Shown here one piece after another: positions 1 to 5,572 of a stretch of 8,099 nucleotides of DNA. Each line of letters opens with the position of its first letter. Positions within the stretch are counted from its first letter, which is position 1. This DNA is from JARRLC01 sp050290865 (GTDB taxonomy: Bacteria > Pseudomonadota > Alphaproteobacteria > Rhizobiales > Rhodomicrobiaceae), in contig JBNKIW010000085.1 in the NCBI GenBank assembly GCA_050290865.1, positions 1-8,099 on the forward strand, given 5' to 3'. The translations under genes were made by a program, and so were the position numbers. Below the pieces are notes generated by a model that was given only the letters and a program-made list of their open reading frames with translations, did not search any database and was not told where the DNA came from.

Positions 1-199
1 TTTCGCGTCACGCTCCGGCGCCTGGATCTGGCCGCGGAGATTTACCACCTCAAGGAGCCGGAACGGCTTCCGCGCGTGCTGAGTTCCGACGAGGTGAAGC
101 GCCTCTTGACCATGGTGCCGAACCTTCAAGACCCGCGCCCTGCTGACGCTTGCCTATGGCTGCGGCTCACGCGCGGGCGAGGTGGTGCGCCTCCGCGAG
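1..199 (+). pseudogene. Tyrosine recombinase (phage integrase family) remnant, frameshifted and truncated
   Basis: Frame 1 reads from the window edge as an integrase core-binding/catalytic linker (IYHLKEPERLPRVLSSDEVK, then RLLTMVPNL). This is the usual segment of tyrosine recombinases just before the catalytic domain. At about base 127 the frame breaks: one extra base moves the similarity to frame 2, which continues KTRALLTLAYGCGSRAGEVV and ends near RLR at about 196. The RAGEVV arginine corresponds to the first catalytic Arg of the family. The downstream half, with HxxR and the tyrosine nucleophile, is absent because unrelated sequence (a reverse-strand thermonuclease remnant) starts at about 191-199. 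The frameshift and the lost C-terminus mean it cannot be active. The 5' part lies outside the window. The family call rests on recalled motifs; the exact subgroup is unknown. Confidence 0.72.
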
Positions 200-386
200 C
201 GCGAATGCGGCAGCCTTGCCGCAGCGATACACGATGCCTTTGCTCTTGCACGTCTGGCTGCTCTCCGGGGCGGAGATGGAGACGTATGCGCGTCCCGTCA
301 ATCTCGGTGATGCCACCGTCGATCACAGAGGCTGGGCCGGCCCGAAATGGGATCGTCAATTTTTCGGTCTGGCAAGCGGGAGACAA
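191..386 (-). pseudogene. Thermonuclease (SNase-like, staphylococcal nuclease family) remnant, frameshifted
   Basis: Reading the minus strand from about 386, one frame gives RAGPASVIDGGITEIDGTRI then RLH. After a frame change near 270 another frame gives APESSQTCKSKGIVYRCGKA then AAFALAE. Together these match the family pattern of VxDGDTI-EI-G-RIRLxGIDAPE followed by C...YRCG..A...L. The first motif reads DGG instead of DGD, losing the calcium-binding Asp. The GID part of GIDAPE is gone, consistent with a deletion of about 5 bases that also causes the frameshift. The C-terminal half, which would hold the second catalytic Arg, is replaced by the integrase remnant at about 191-199. In-frame codons upstream of 386 reach only to a stop at 411-413, so no secretion signal is visible. 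It is a dead gene fragment. The family assignment is from motif recognition, not a search. Confidence 0.66.
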
Positions 387-589
387 TCCGCGGCAAGCTT
401 TGAAATCCGTTCATTGGTTAGTTCACAATTCCTATTACGCTACCTTCGGTTGTAGCAATGTTTCAGGTTCCGTGGACCGAGGAGCCCCGCACAATACCAA
501 GCCTGAGATGAGATGTGACGTGATGCCTGGTCGGGCGTGGAGACCGCATTGCTGTCCAGCGACCGATATTCTGCGAAGGTAAAACATTC
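387..589. other. Non-coding stretch upstream of the MEDS gene
   Basis: No convincing coding sequence was found here on either strand. It presumably carries the promoter of the downstream two-gene unit, but I see no clear -35/-10 pair or GGAAC-type general-stress promoter. The only start-associated signal is a weak GAAGG about 10 nt before the ATG at 590. Confidence 0.4.
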
Positions 590-1222
590 ATGATGCGGAA
601 TGAACAACGAGAGATGTCGCTAGGTTTTACGCATGAGGCGTTCCCCGCCGGAACACACATGTGTTACATCTACAACGACGACGATGAATGCCGGGATGCT
701 CTTGCGAAATATATTGAGAGCGGCCTCCTTGAGGGAGAAGAAGTACACTATTTCTACCACGCAACACGAGGCGAAACGCCCGAAGCTGCACAACAGCGTA
801 TTGGAGTGCGGGTTCCTGCGGAGGGAAGCAACGGTGTCTTCAGACTGGCACGTGCCCTCGATGCCTATTGCCCGGACGGGACATTCGTCCCCGAACGCAT
901 GCTGGACCGCCTTCGGGAGACCTACCTGTCGAGCATCAAGAAGGGCTTTGCAGGGGCTCGCGTCTCCGGCGAAATGGGGTGGGCGCTGGAGGGGCTGCCC
1001 GGAACGGAGCGATTGATCGAATATGAGGCGCTGGTCAATACTGTCGTCGCCGAGTATCCGTGTACGGCACTCTGCCAGTATGACGCCCGGCGATTCGACG
1101 GCGCCACGCTGTTCCATGTGCTTTCCGTCCACCCCGCCATGGTCGTACAGGGGCAGGTGGTGAGAAACCCCTATTTCATTCAGCCGGAAACGTTCCTGGC
1201 GAGACTGCGCGCGGCATCATAG
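590..1222 (+). CDS. MEDS-domain sensory protein (DcmR-like sensory domain)
   Basis: A 210-residue soluble protein that is essentially one MEDS domain, the sensory domain first named from the methanogen/methylotroph regulator DcmR. Visible signatures in order are PAGTHMCYIYND (19-30), GEMGWAL (127-133), a Y-E-A segment (145-147), CQYD (162-165), HP (181-182) and NPYF (193-196). There is no DNA-binding domain, transmembrane segment or signal peptide, so it should act in the cytoplasm as a sensor or adaptor. Its ligand is unknown. Start: ATG ATG at 590/593 with a weak GAAGG upstream; an internal ATG at 614 is possible but has no properly spaced ribosome site. The stop (1220-1222) lies 9 nt before the TTG of the hybrid kinase, so the two are almost certainly co-transcribed, and the MEDS protein probably feeds the kinase. 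Function beyond the domain is inference. Confidence 0.88.
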   Translation: MMRNEQREMSLGFTHEAFPAGTHMCYIYNDDDECRDALAKYIESGLLEGEEVHYFYHATRGETPEAAQQRIGVRVPAEGSNGVFRLARALDAYCPDGTFVPERMLDRLRETYLSSIKKGFAGARVSGEMGWALEGLPGTERLIEYEALVNTVVAEYPCTALCQYDARRFDGATLFHVLSVHPAMVVQGQVVRNPYFIQPETFLARLRAAS

Positions 1223-1228
1223 GAGAGG
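1221..1228 (+). promoter_or_regulatory. Shine-Dalgarno AGGAGAGG that fixes the TTG start of the hybrid kinase
   Basis: AGGAG (1221-1225) overlaps the upstream stop codon and sits 6 nt before TTG at 1232. There is no ATG at a suitable distance, so TTG is the best start. The overlap of stop and ribosome site suggests translational coupling. Confidence 0.75.
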
Positions 1229-1231
1229 CGA

Positions 1232-3508
1232 TTGGCTCCTGTTGACGCAGGCATTCTCGGCAAACTCATCGTGGCACAACAGGCCGCGGTGGCACTGCCC
1301 GACGAGGCTCGCCTCGCGGCCTTCCTCCGCGAGGCGCTCCTGCAGGCGCCCGGAGTTGCCGGTGCAGAGTTCGTTCTCGGAGCGGGCGAGCACACCCCCA
1401 ATGCAGATGCGGGCACTGCCGAACCATCGATTCCACCCACGGCCATGGTAGTGCCGCTCGCCACGCGTCACGGAGATTATGGCCGTCTGGTGCTCACGGT
1501 TTCCGATCCGGCCGCATTCGCTCCCTATCTCGATTTCATCAAGAACATGACTGGTGCCGTCGCTGCCAATCTCGAAGGCCGCTATCATGCGGCGCAGCTT
1601 GCGCGCCGGAACGAAGAATTGGCTCAGGTAAAGGGGCAGCTCGAAGCGGCCTTGAGGGAGAGTGAGACCGTCTATCGCTGGGTCGTCACGACGATGGCCG
1701 AAGGCGTGATCTTTCAAGGCGCCGCCGGGGAAATCCTCACCGTCAATCCCGCCGCCCGGAAGATCCTGCGCATGTCTGAAGGCGAGGTGGTGGGGCATAC
1801 CATTGCAGAAATGTTCAAAGGGGCCATACAAGAGGATGGAAGCGCATTCACGCAGGAACAGCTTCCTCCCATGGTGACCCTGCGCACCGGCCAGCCTCAG
1901 ACCGACCAGGTCATGGCCATTCGCCTGCCCGATGACGGCATCGTCTGGGTTTCCATCAACACGCAGGCGCTGACTTCGACGACCGAAACGCTGCCGCATG
2001 CGGTTGTCATAACGTTTCGCGACATTACCGAACGCCGCGAGGCTGAGAAGGAACTCCGGCACCACCAGGAACAACTGGAACAGCGGACGGTGGAACTGGC
2101 CCTGGCGCGCGACGCAGCCGAGGCGGCCAACAAGGCCAAGAGCGTGTTCCTGGCGAACATGAGCCACGAACTGCGCACGCCGCTGAACGCCATCCTCGGC
2201 TTCTCCAGCATGCTGCGCCGGGAACCGCAGCTCGACGCCGATCTGCGTGAAAAGCTCGACATCATCAACCGGAGCGGCGAGCATCTGTTGAACATCATCA
2301 ACGACGTGCTGGAAATTGCGCGGATCGAGGCAGGGCGCCTGCAGTTGGAGACAGCCCCCTTCGACCTCTCAGGCACGCTCGGCACCATTGCGGAGATGAT
2401 GGAACTGCGTGGCCGCGACAAAGGCTTGTCCCTGCGGCTCGAACAGGCCCCCGGCGTCCCACGCTACATCAGGGCTGACGAGGCGCGTCTCCGCCAGGTA
2501 CTGATCAACATTATTGGCAACGCGTTGAAATTCACCGAGCGTGGCGGTGTGAGCATCCGCCTCGGCTTGAAACGCGATGGCCGGGAGCTGATCGTGATCG
2601 AAGTCGAGGACACCGGCCCCGGCATCAGCGAGGAAGACCAGAAGCGGCTGTTCAAACCTTTCGTGCGACTGGTGGAGGGAGGCGCGCAGAAAGGCACGGG
2701 CCTCGGGCTGGCTATCTCGCATCAATACCTGCAACTGATGGGCGGCTCCATCGGGGTGACGAGTTCAGTGGGCAGAGGGTCCATCTTCCGTATCGAGCTG
2801 CCTTTCGAAAGGACAACGCAGGCGGAAATCCTGGGGCTGGAACGTCCGGCGCACGCCGAAGAGGTGGTCGCGCTCGCTCCCCGTCAGCCCACATACCGCA
2901 TCCTCGTTGCCGAGGACAACCGTGACAACCAGGTCCTTCTGGTCAAACTGATGACGGATCTCGGGTTGGACGTGAAGGCGGCGGACAACGGCGAAGAGTG
3001 CGCGAATATCTTTCAGGAGTGGCACCCGCATCTGATCTGGATGGACCGCCGCATGCCTGTCATGGACGGCCTGGAGGCCACACAGCGCATTCGCGCTCTC
3101 CCCGGAGGGCAGGATGTGAAAATCGTGGCGGTGACGGCCTCGGTGTTCAAGGACCAGCAGCAACAAATGCTGGACGCCGGGATGGATGATTTCGTGCGCA
3201 AGCCCTTCCGTTTCAACGAAATCTACGACTGTCTCGCAAAGCATCTGGGCGTAAGGTATCTCTACAAGGCCGCCGAAGCAGAAGCCGCCCCCCACGTCGA
3301 ACTGACACCAGCGATGCTGGCGGTCTTGCCGGCTGCAATGCGCCGCGACCTGAAGGATGCCCTGGAGAGCCTGAACACCGCCCGCATCGAAGCAGTCATC
3401 GGGGAGGTGAGCCGAGTTGATGAGGCACTTGCCCGGAGTTTGTCGCGCCTGACGGAGGATTTCGAGTATCCGGTGATCCTAGCCGCGCTGGCGGCGGAGA
3501 CACGGTGA
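1232..3508 (+). CDS. Hybrid sensor histidine kinase (GAF-like, PAS, HisKA, HATPase, REC)
   Basis: A 758-residue cytoplasmic kinase with no transmembrane segment. Domains: GAF-like region (about 10-115), coiled coil (118-148), PAS (about 145-268, ending FRDITERREAEKEL), coiled coil (270-305), HisKA with SHELRTPLN and phospho-acceptor His312, HATPase with N-box Asn430, DTGPGI (460-465), F-box Phe474/Phe477 and GTGLGL (488-493), then a receiver (about 556-670). The receiver has all key residues: Glu561/Asp562, phospho-acceptor Asp605 in WMDRRMP, Thr635 and Lys657. A helical tail (690-758, from ELTPAMLAVLP to DFEYPVILAAL) follows. It lacks a candidate phosphotransfer His; similar tails are known after REC in other hybrid kinases. 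All catalytic residues appear intact. It starts 9 nt after the MEDS gene, pointing to a joint sensory unit. No output regulator lies nearby, so the target is unknown. Confidence 0.93.
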   Translation: MAPVDAGILGKLIVAQQAAVALPDEARLAAFLREALLQAPGVAGAEFVLGAGEHTPNADAGTAEPSIPPTAMVVPLATRHGDYGRLVLTVSDPAAFAPYLDFIKNMTGAVAANLEGRYHAAQLARRNEELAQVKGQLEAALRESETVYRWVVTTMAEGVIFQGAAGEILTVNPAARKILRMSEGEVVGHTIAEMFKGAIQEDGSAFTQEQLPPMVTLRTGQPQTDQVMAIRLPDDGIVWVSINTQALTSTTETLPHAVVITFRDITERREAEKELRHHQEQLEQRTVELALARDAAEAANKAKSVFLANMSHELRTPLNAILGFSSMLRREPQLDADLREKLDIINRSGEHLLNIINDVLEIARIEAGRLQLETAPFDLSGTLGTIAEMMELRGRDKGLSLRLEQAPGVPRYIRADEARLRQVLINIIGNALKFTERGGVSIRLGLKRDGRELIVIEVEDTGPGISEEDQKRLFKPFVRLVEGGAQKGTGLGLAISHQYLQLMGGSIGVTSSVGRGSIFRIELPFERTTQAEILGLERPAHAEEVVALAPRQPTYRILVAEDNRDNQVLLVKLMTDLGLDVKAADNGEECANIFQEWHPHLIWMDRRMPVMDGLEATQRIRALPGGQDVKIVAVTASVFKDQQQQMLDAGMDDFVRKPFRFNEIYDCLAKHLGVRYLYKAAEAEAAPHVELTPAMLAVLPAAMRRDLKDALESLNTARIEAVIGEVSRVDEALARSLSRLTEDFEYPVILAALAAETR

Positions 3509-3550
3509 TCGGAAAGGGCCACTTGTTCATGTGTGGATGACTCCCGCGGT

Positions 3551-3675
3551 GCAAGGGGGCCGCAGCAGTGCGTCAGGTCGAACCCGTGTGAGTTTGAATC
3601 CGAGCCGCTGGGAAGTTTGGCCTCCCAGAACAGATGAGTTTCGCTCGCCTCGCCTTCGGCGACTGACGCCCTTGC
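3551..3675. repeat. Multi-arm inverted-repeat structure in the convergent intergenic region
   Basis: The 3509-3762 gap between two convergent genes holds nested complementary arms. GCAAGG (3551-3556) pairs with CCTTGC (3670-3675). GCGTCAG (3570-3576) pairs with CTGACGC (3663-3669). CTGGGA (3608-3613) pairs with TCCCAG (3623-3628). TCGCC (3650-3654) pairs with GGCGA (3658-3662) around a TTC loop. On the 3' side three arms abut without a gap (3658-3675), so the stems could stack coaxially. This could be a structured RNA, a bidirectional termination/processing region or a small repeat element. No U-tract follows the stems, so a simple intrinsic terminator is not supported. It fails as a tRNA: no T33 in the candidate anticodon loop and no proper T-arm. 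I see no supported ORF in the gap. Confidence 0.45.
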
Positions 3676-3762
3676 CCCCGTCTGCCCCTTCCAACTCTTT
3701 GCTGCCATGTCATATATGCCCTGCTGTTGCACTTCGGGGTTGAAACGGCGTGATGATTTTCC

Positions 3763-4632
3763 TTATGCGGGGGTTGATTGGGTGCGCCGACGCGCCGGAT
3801 GGCTTCCAAGCCAGACGCAGACCAGTACAATGGCGGCGCCGAGGCTCTGCGCAGGCGTCAGGGCCTCACCAAGGATAAGCCAGCCCAGCAAGACGGCCGT
3901 CAGTGGACTAAGAAATCCAAAACCAGTGATCATCTCGGGACCGAGGCGCTCAATGCCCCGGAACCAGAAGAAATAGGTGAGCGCCGCACCGACGAGGCCT
4001 AGCCAGACGAAACCGGCGACATTCAAAGCGCTCAGCGGCGGCAAGCTTGGCTCAAGGATGAGGGCTGCCGGCAGCAGCAGCGCACCCCCCACCGTCAGTT
4101 GCCACCCAGTGAAGGTCAGAGCCGAGACCGGCGGCCGCCATTTTCGCGTGAGTACGACGCCGCAAGCCATGGAAAGGGCGCCAATAAGGGCGGCGGCGAT
4201 CCCGATCGCATCGAGCTTTGCTTCCGGTCCTATCACAAGTAGCGCGACCCCGCCGAGTCCGACAACCGCGGCGAAAAGGCCGCGCGCGCTGAGTGGTGAG
4301 CCAAGAACCACGCGCGCCAGGAGCAAAATCACGAGCGGCTGGACTGCTCCTAATGTGGCCGCCACTCCGCCAGGCAGACGGTAGGCGGCGATGAACAGCG
4401 CCGCCCAGAAGATCGCGAAGTTGAGCGCTCCCACCACCGCCAGCTGCCCGAGCCAGGCGCGCGGCGGTATGTGCCGTGTCACCGCCATGAGCAGAAGACC
4501 TGCGGGCAATGCCCTGAGCGTCGCGTCGGTCAGCGGATAACCGTCAGGCAGCATCTGCGAGGTGACGATATAGGTGGTGCCCCAGATAGCCGGGGCCGAT
4601 GCGGCAAGGAGAGCATCTGCAGTTATGGACAT
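3763..4632 (-). CDS. EamA/DMT-family transporter, PecM-like
   Basis: A 289-residue inner-membrane protein with about ten hydrophobic helices arranged as two EamA repeats (about 6-135 and 145-277). Repeat signatures include AIWGTTYIVT (15-24) at the N-terminus, VQPLVILLLARVVLG (97-111) closing repeat one and LSPLTAVLLGWLILGE (241-256) closing repeat two. The tail RRRTQSTPA is basic and cytoplasmic. The family exports metabolites, amino acids or xenobiotics; the substrate is unknown. The start ATG at 4632 has GGAGG (4639-4643 on the reverse strand) 6 nt upstream. The gene is divergent from a PecS-type MarR regulator with operator-like palindromes between them. This matches the known PecM/PecS pairing, in which the transporter is repressed by its divergent regulator, and a similar role is inferred here. 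Length and motifs are normal for the family; no damage is seen. Confidence 0.92.
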   Translation of the reverse strand: MSITADALLAASAPAIWGTTYIVTSQMLPDGYPLTDATLRALPAGLLLMAVTRHIPPRAWLGQLAVVGALNFAIFWAALFIAAYRLPGGVAATLGAVQPLVILLLARVVLGSPLSARGLFAAVVGLGGVALLVIGPEAKLDAIGIAAALIGALSMACGVVLTRKWRPPVSALTFTGWQLTVGGALLLPAALILEPSLPPLSALNVAGFVWLGLVGAALTYFFWFRGIERLGPEMITGFGFLSPLTAVLLGWLILGEALTPAQSLGAAIVLVCVWLGSHPARRRTQSTPA

Positions 4633-4648
4633 CGCGCGCCTCCATCTG

Positions 4649-4662
4649 TCTTGATATCAAGA
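4649..4662. promoter_or_regulatory. MarR-type operator 1, perfect palindrome TCTTGATATCAAGA
   Basis: A perfect 14-bp palindrome with half-site TCTTGA and a 2-bp centre. It shares TCTTGA-NN-TCAAGA with operator 2, whose centre is 27 bp away. It covers the reverse-strand hexamer TATCTT (4659-4664), a plausible -10 of the transporter gene, and its predicted start site. Binding by the adjacent MarR protein would block that promoter; the binding itself is inferred. Confidence 0.8.
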
Positions 4663-4687
4663 TAATATCGAATCATCTTGACGTCAA
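4659..4687 (-). promoter_or_regulatory. Predicted sigma70-type promoter of the EamA transporter
   Basis: On the reverse strand TTGACG (4687-4682) and TATCTT (4664-4659) are separated by exactly 17 nt. The predicted start is near 4652, giving a leader of about 20 nt that contains the GGAGG ribosome site. The -35 lies inside operator 2 and the -10 overlaps operator 1. Confidence 0.55.
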
Positions 4688-4690
4688 GAT
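4675..4690. promoter_or_regulatory. MarR-type operator 2, perfect palindrome ATCTTGACGTCAAGAT
   Basis: A perfect 16-bp palindrome with the same TCTTGA-NN-TCAAGA core as operator 1. It contains the -35-like TTGACG on both strands, so occupancy would shut off both divergent promoters. This gives autoregulation of the MarR gene along with control of the transporter. Confidence 0.82.
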
Positions 4691-4706
4691 AAGTCTTGTC
4701 TAACTT
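4678..4706 (+). promoter_or_regulatory. Predicted promoter of the MarR gene, implying a leaderless mRNA
   Basis: TTGACG (4678-4683) and TAACTT (4701-4706) are 17 nt apart. The -10 ends 7 nt before the ATG at 4714, so transcription would begin at or next to the start codon. This fits the absence of any Shine-Dalgarno before that ATG. Confidence 0.5.
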
Positions 4707-4713
4707 TCCCTGC

Positions 4714-5208
4714 ATGGATCATGTCGATGGCATTCTCGCCCAGTGGCGCCTGGAGCGCCCCGATCTGGATGTCGGACCGATGGGGACGTTCGGCCGGTTG
4801 AAGCGGCTTCACAACCACCTCTCGGATGAATTGGCTCGCGTCTACAAGGCTCATAATCTTACGGCGGCGGGTTTCGATGTGCTCGCCACGCTTCGCCGCA
4901 CAGGGGCCCCCCATGCGCTCAGCCCTTCGGCGTTGATCGCCTCGACGATGGTCACTTCTGGCACGATGACTAACAGGCTCGATCGATTGGAGGCGGCTGG
5001 ATTGATCGAGCGCCGCCCCAATCCCGAAGATGGACGCGGATCGGTTGTGGCGCTTACAGTAGAAGGGCTTGAGTTGATCGACTGCGTTGTCACCGAGCAT
5101 GTTGCAAACCAGCATCGGCTGATGGATGGTTTGACGCCTGTGCAGCGGAAGCAACTGCATGACGGGCTGAAGGCGTGGCTCACGCTGTTCGAGACGGCGG
5201 AAGGGTAG
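4714..5208 (+). CDS. MarR-family regulator of the PecS/HucR type
   Basis: A winged-helix repressor with the extra N-terminal helix (MDHVDGILAQW) typical of the PecS/HucR subgroup. The recognition region reads MVTSGTMTNRLDRLEAAGLI, followed by the wing RRPNPEDGRGS. Numbered from an upstream TTG at 4696, Trp17, Asp61, Arg94 and Arg106 match the spacing of HucR Trp20, Asp73, Arg106 and Arg118, the residues I recall as binding urate. The Asp-to-Arg and Arg-to-Arg intervals (33 and 12) are identical, so a urate or purine-related ligand is plausible but inferred. Start: I prefer ATG 4714 (164 aa) because it gives the usual family N-terminus and lies 7 nt after a -10. TTG 4696 would add six residues but also lacks a good ribosome site. 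It is divergent from the EamA transporter and probably represses both. Confidence 0.92.
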   Translation: MDHVDGILAQWRLERPDLDVGPMGTFGRLKRLHNHLSDELARVYKAHNLTAAGFDVLATLRRTGAPHALSPSALIASTMVTSGTMTNRLDRLEAAGLIERRPNPEDGRGSVVALTVEGLELIDCVVTEHVANQHRLMDGLTPVQRKQLHDGLKAWLTLFETAEG

Positions 5209-5572
5209 AAAACCAAACAGCAGCTTCACCGGCTTGGCGAGCATCTGAATGGCGATCTCTGATCGCGGCACAGGCGGTGGCGGGAAACACCACCGAGTCG
5301 GCCCGGCGTCCGAGAAACATGCGCGATACTGATAGTTGTATGTGCGTTAGCAGGGGGAACGCTGTCGCAATATCATATGGAGTGAACACGTTCGCATTCG
5401 AAGCGTAGAATGGTATGGTGAAGGTTCGTGGATCACTATCCGTCAGCATCTTGCCGCTCGCAGTCCAGACCGTGAGAGGCTGGTGTAGGCCTCAAATCGG
5501 TTCATGTTTCCCTTCGGAGCAACGCAGGATACACCACTCCTTACGTAGTGCGCGCGGATTTGGCGACACCTC
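5209..5572. other. Gene-free stretch with two short hairpins
   Basis: Nothing here resembles a known gene. Two perfect stems follow the MarR gene: GCGATC-TCT-GATCGC (5252-5266) and CGGTGG (5275-5280) with CCACCG (5290-5295) around a 9-nt loop. Neither has a downstream T-run, so a classical terminator is uncertain. An 89-codon reverse-strand open frame (5180-5449) lacks a ribosome site and overlaps the MarR gene antisense, so I do not call it. The promoter of the downstream phosphatase gene must lie here but is not evident. Confidence 0.4.

Noticed and set aside
76..582. 168-codon plus-strand open frame and overlapping 150-455 frame
   Set aside because: Only the first part matches the integrase remnant; beyond the frameshift the reading is a shadow of the minus-strand nuclease remnant and non-coding sequence.
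1217..2284. 355-codon minus-strand open frame antisense to the kinase gene
   Set aside because: It mirrors the codons of the well-supported kinase in a GC-rich gene, and its protein shows no family motif.
3570..3669. tRNA or tRNA-Sec-like gene on the minus strand
   Set aside because: A 7-bp outer stem and a GGTTCGA-like stretch look suggestive, but the candidate anticodon loop lacks U33, the T-stem is missing and the D-arm loop is only 3 nt.
3262..3732. 156-codon minus-strand open frame across the kinase 3' end and the intergenic region
   Set aside because: It overlaps coding sequence antisense and its intergenic part is better explained by the structured inverted-repeat element; no ribosome site.
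4684..5271. 195-codon minus-strand open frame antisense to the MarR gene
   Set aside because: Shadow frame of a clear MarR protein; it also runs through the operators.
5252..5295. Intrinsic terminator for the MarR gene
   Set aside because: Two hairpins are present but neither is followed by a T-run, so a rho-independent terminator is not supported.
5180..5449. 89-codon minus-strand open frame after the MarR gene
   Set aside because: No ribosome site, no recognisable motif, and partial antisense overlap with the MarR gene.
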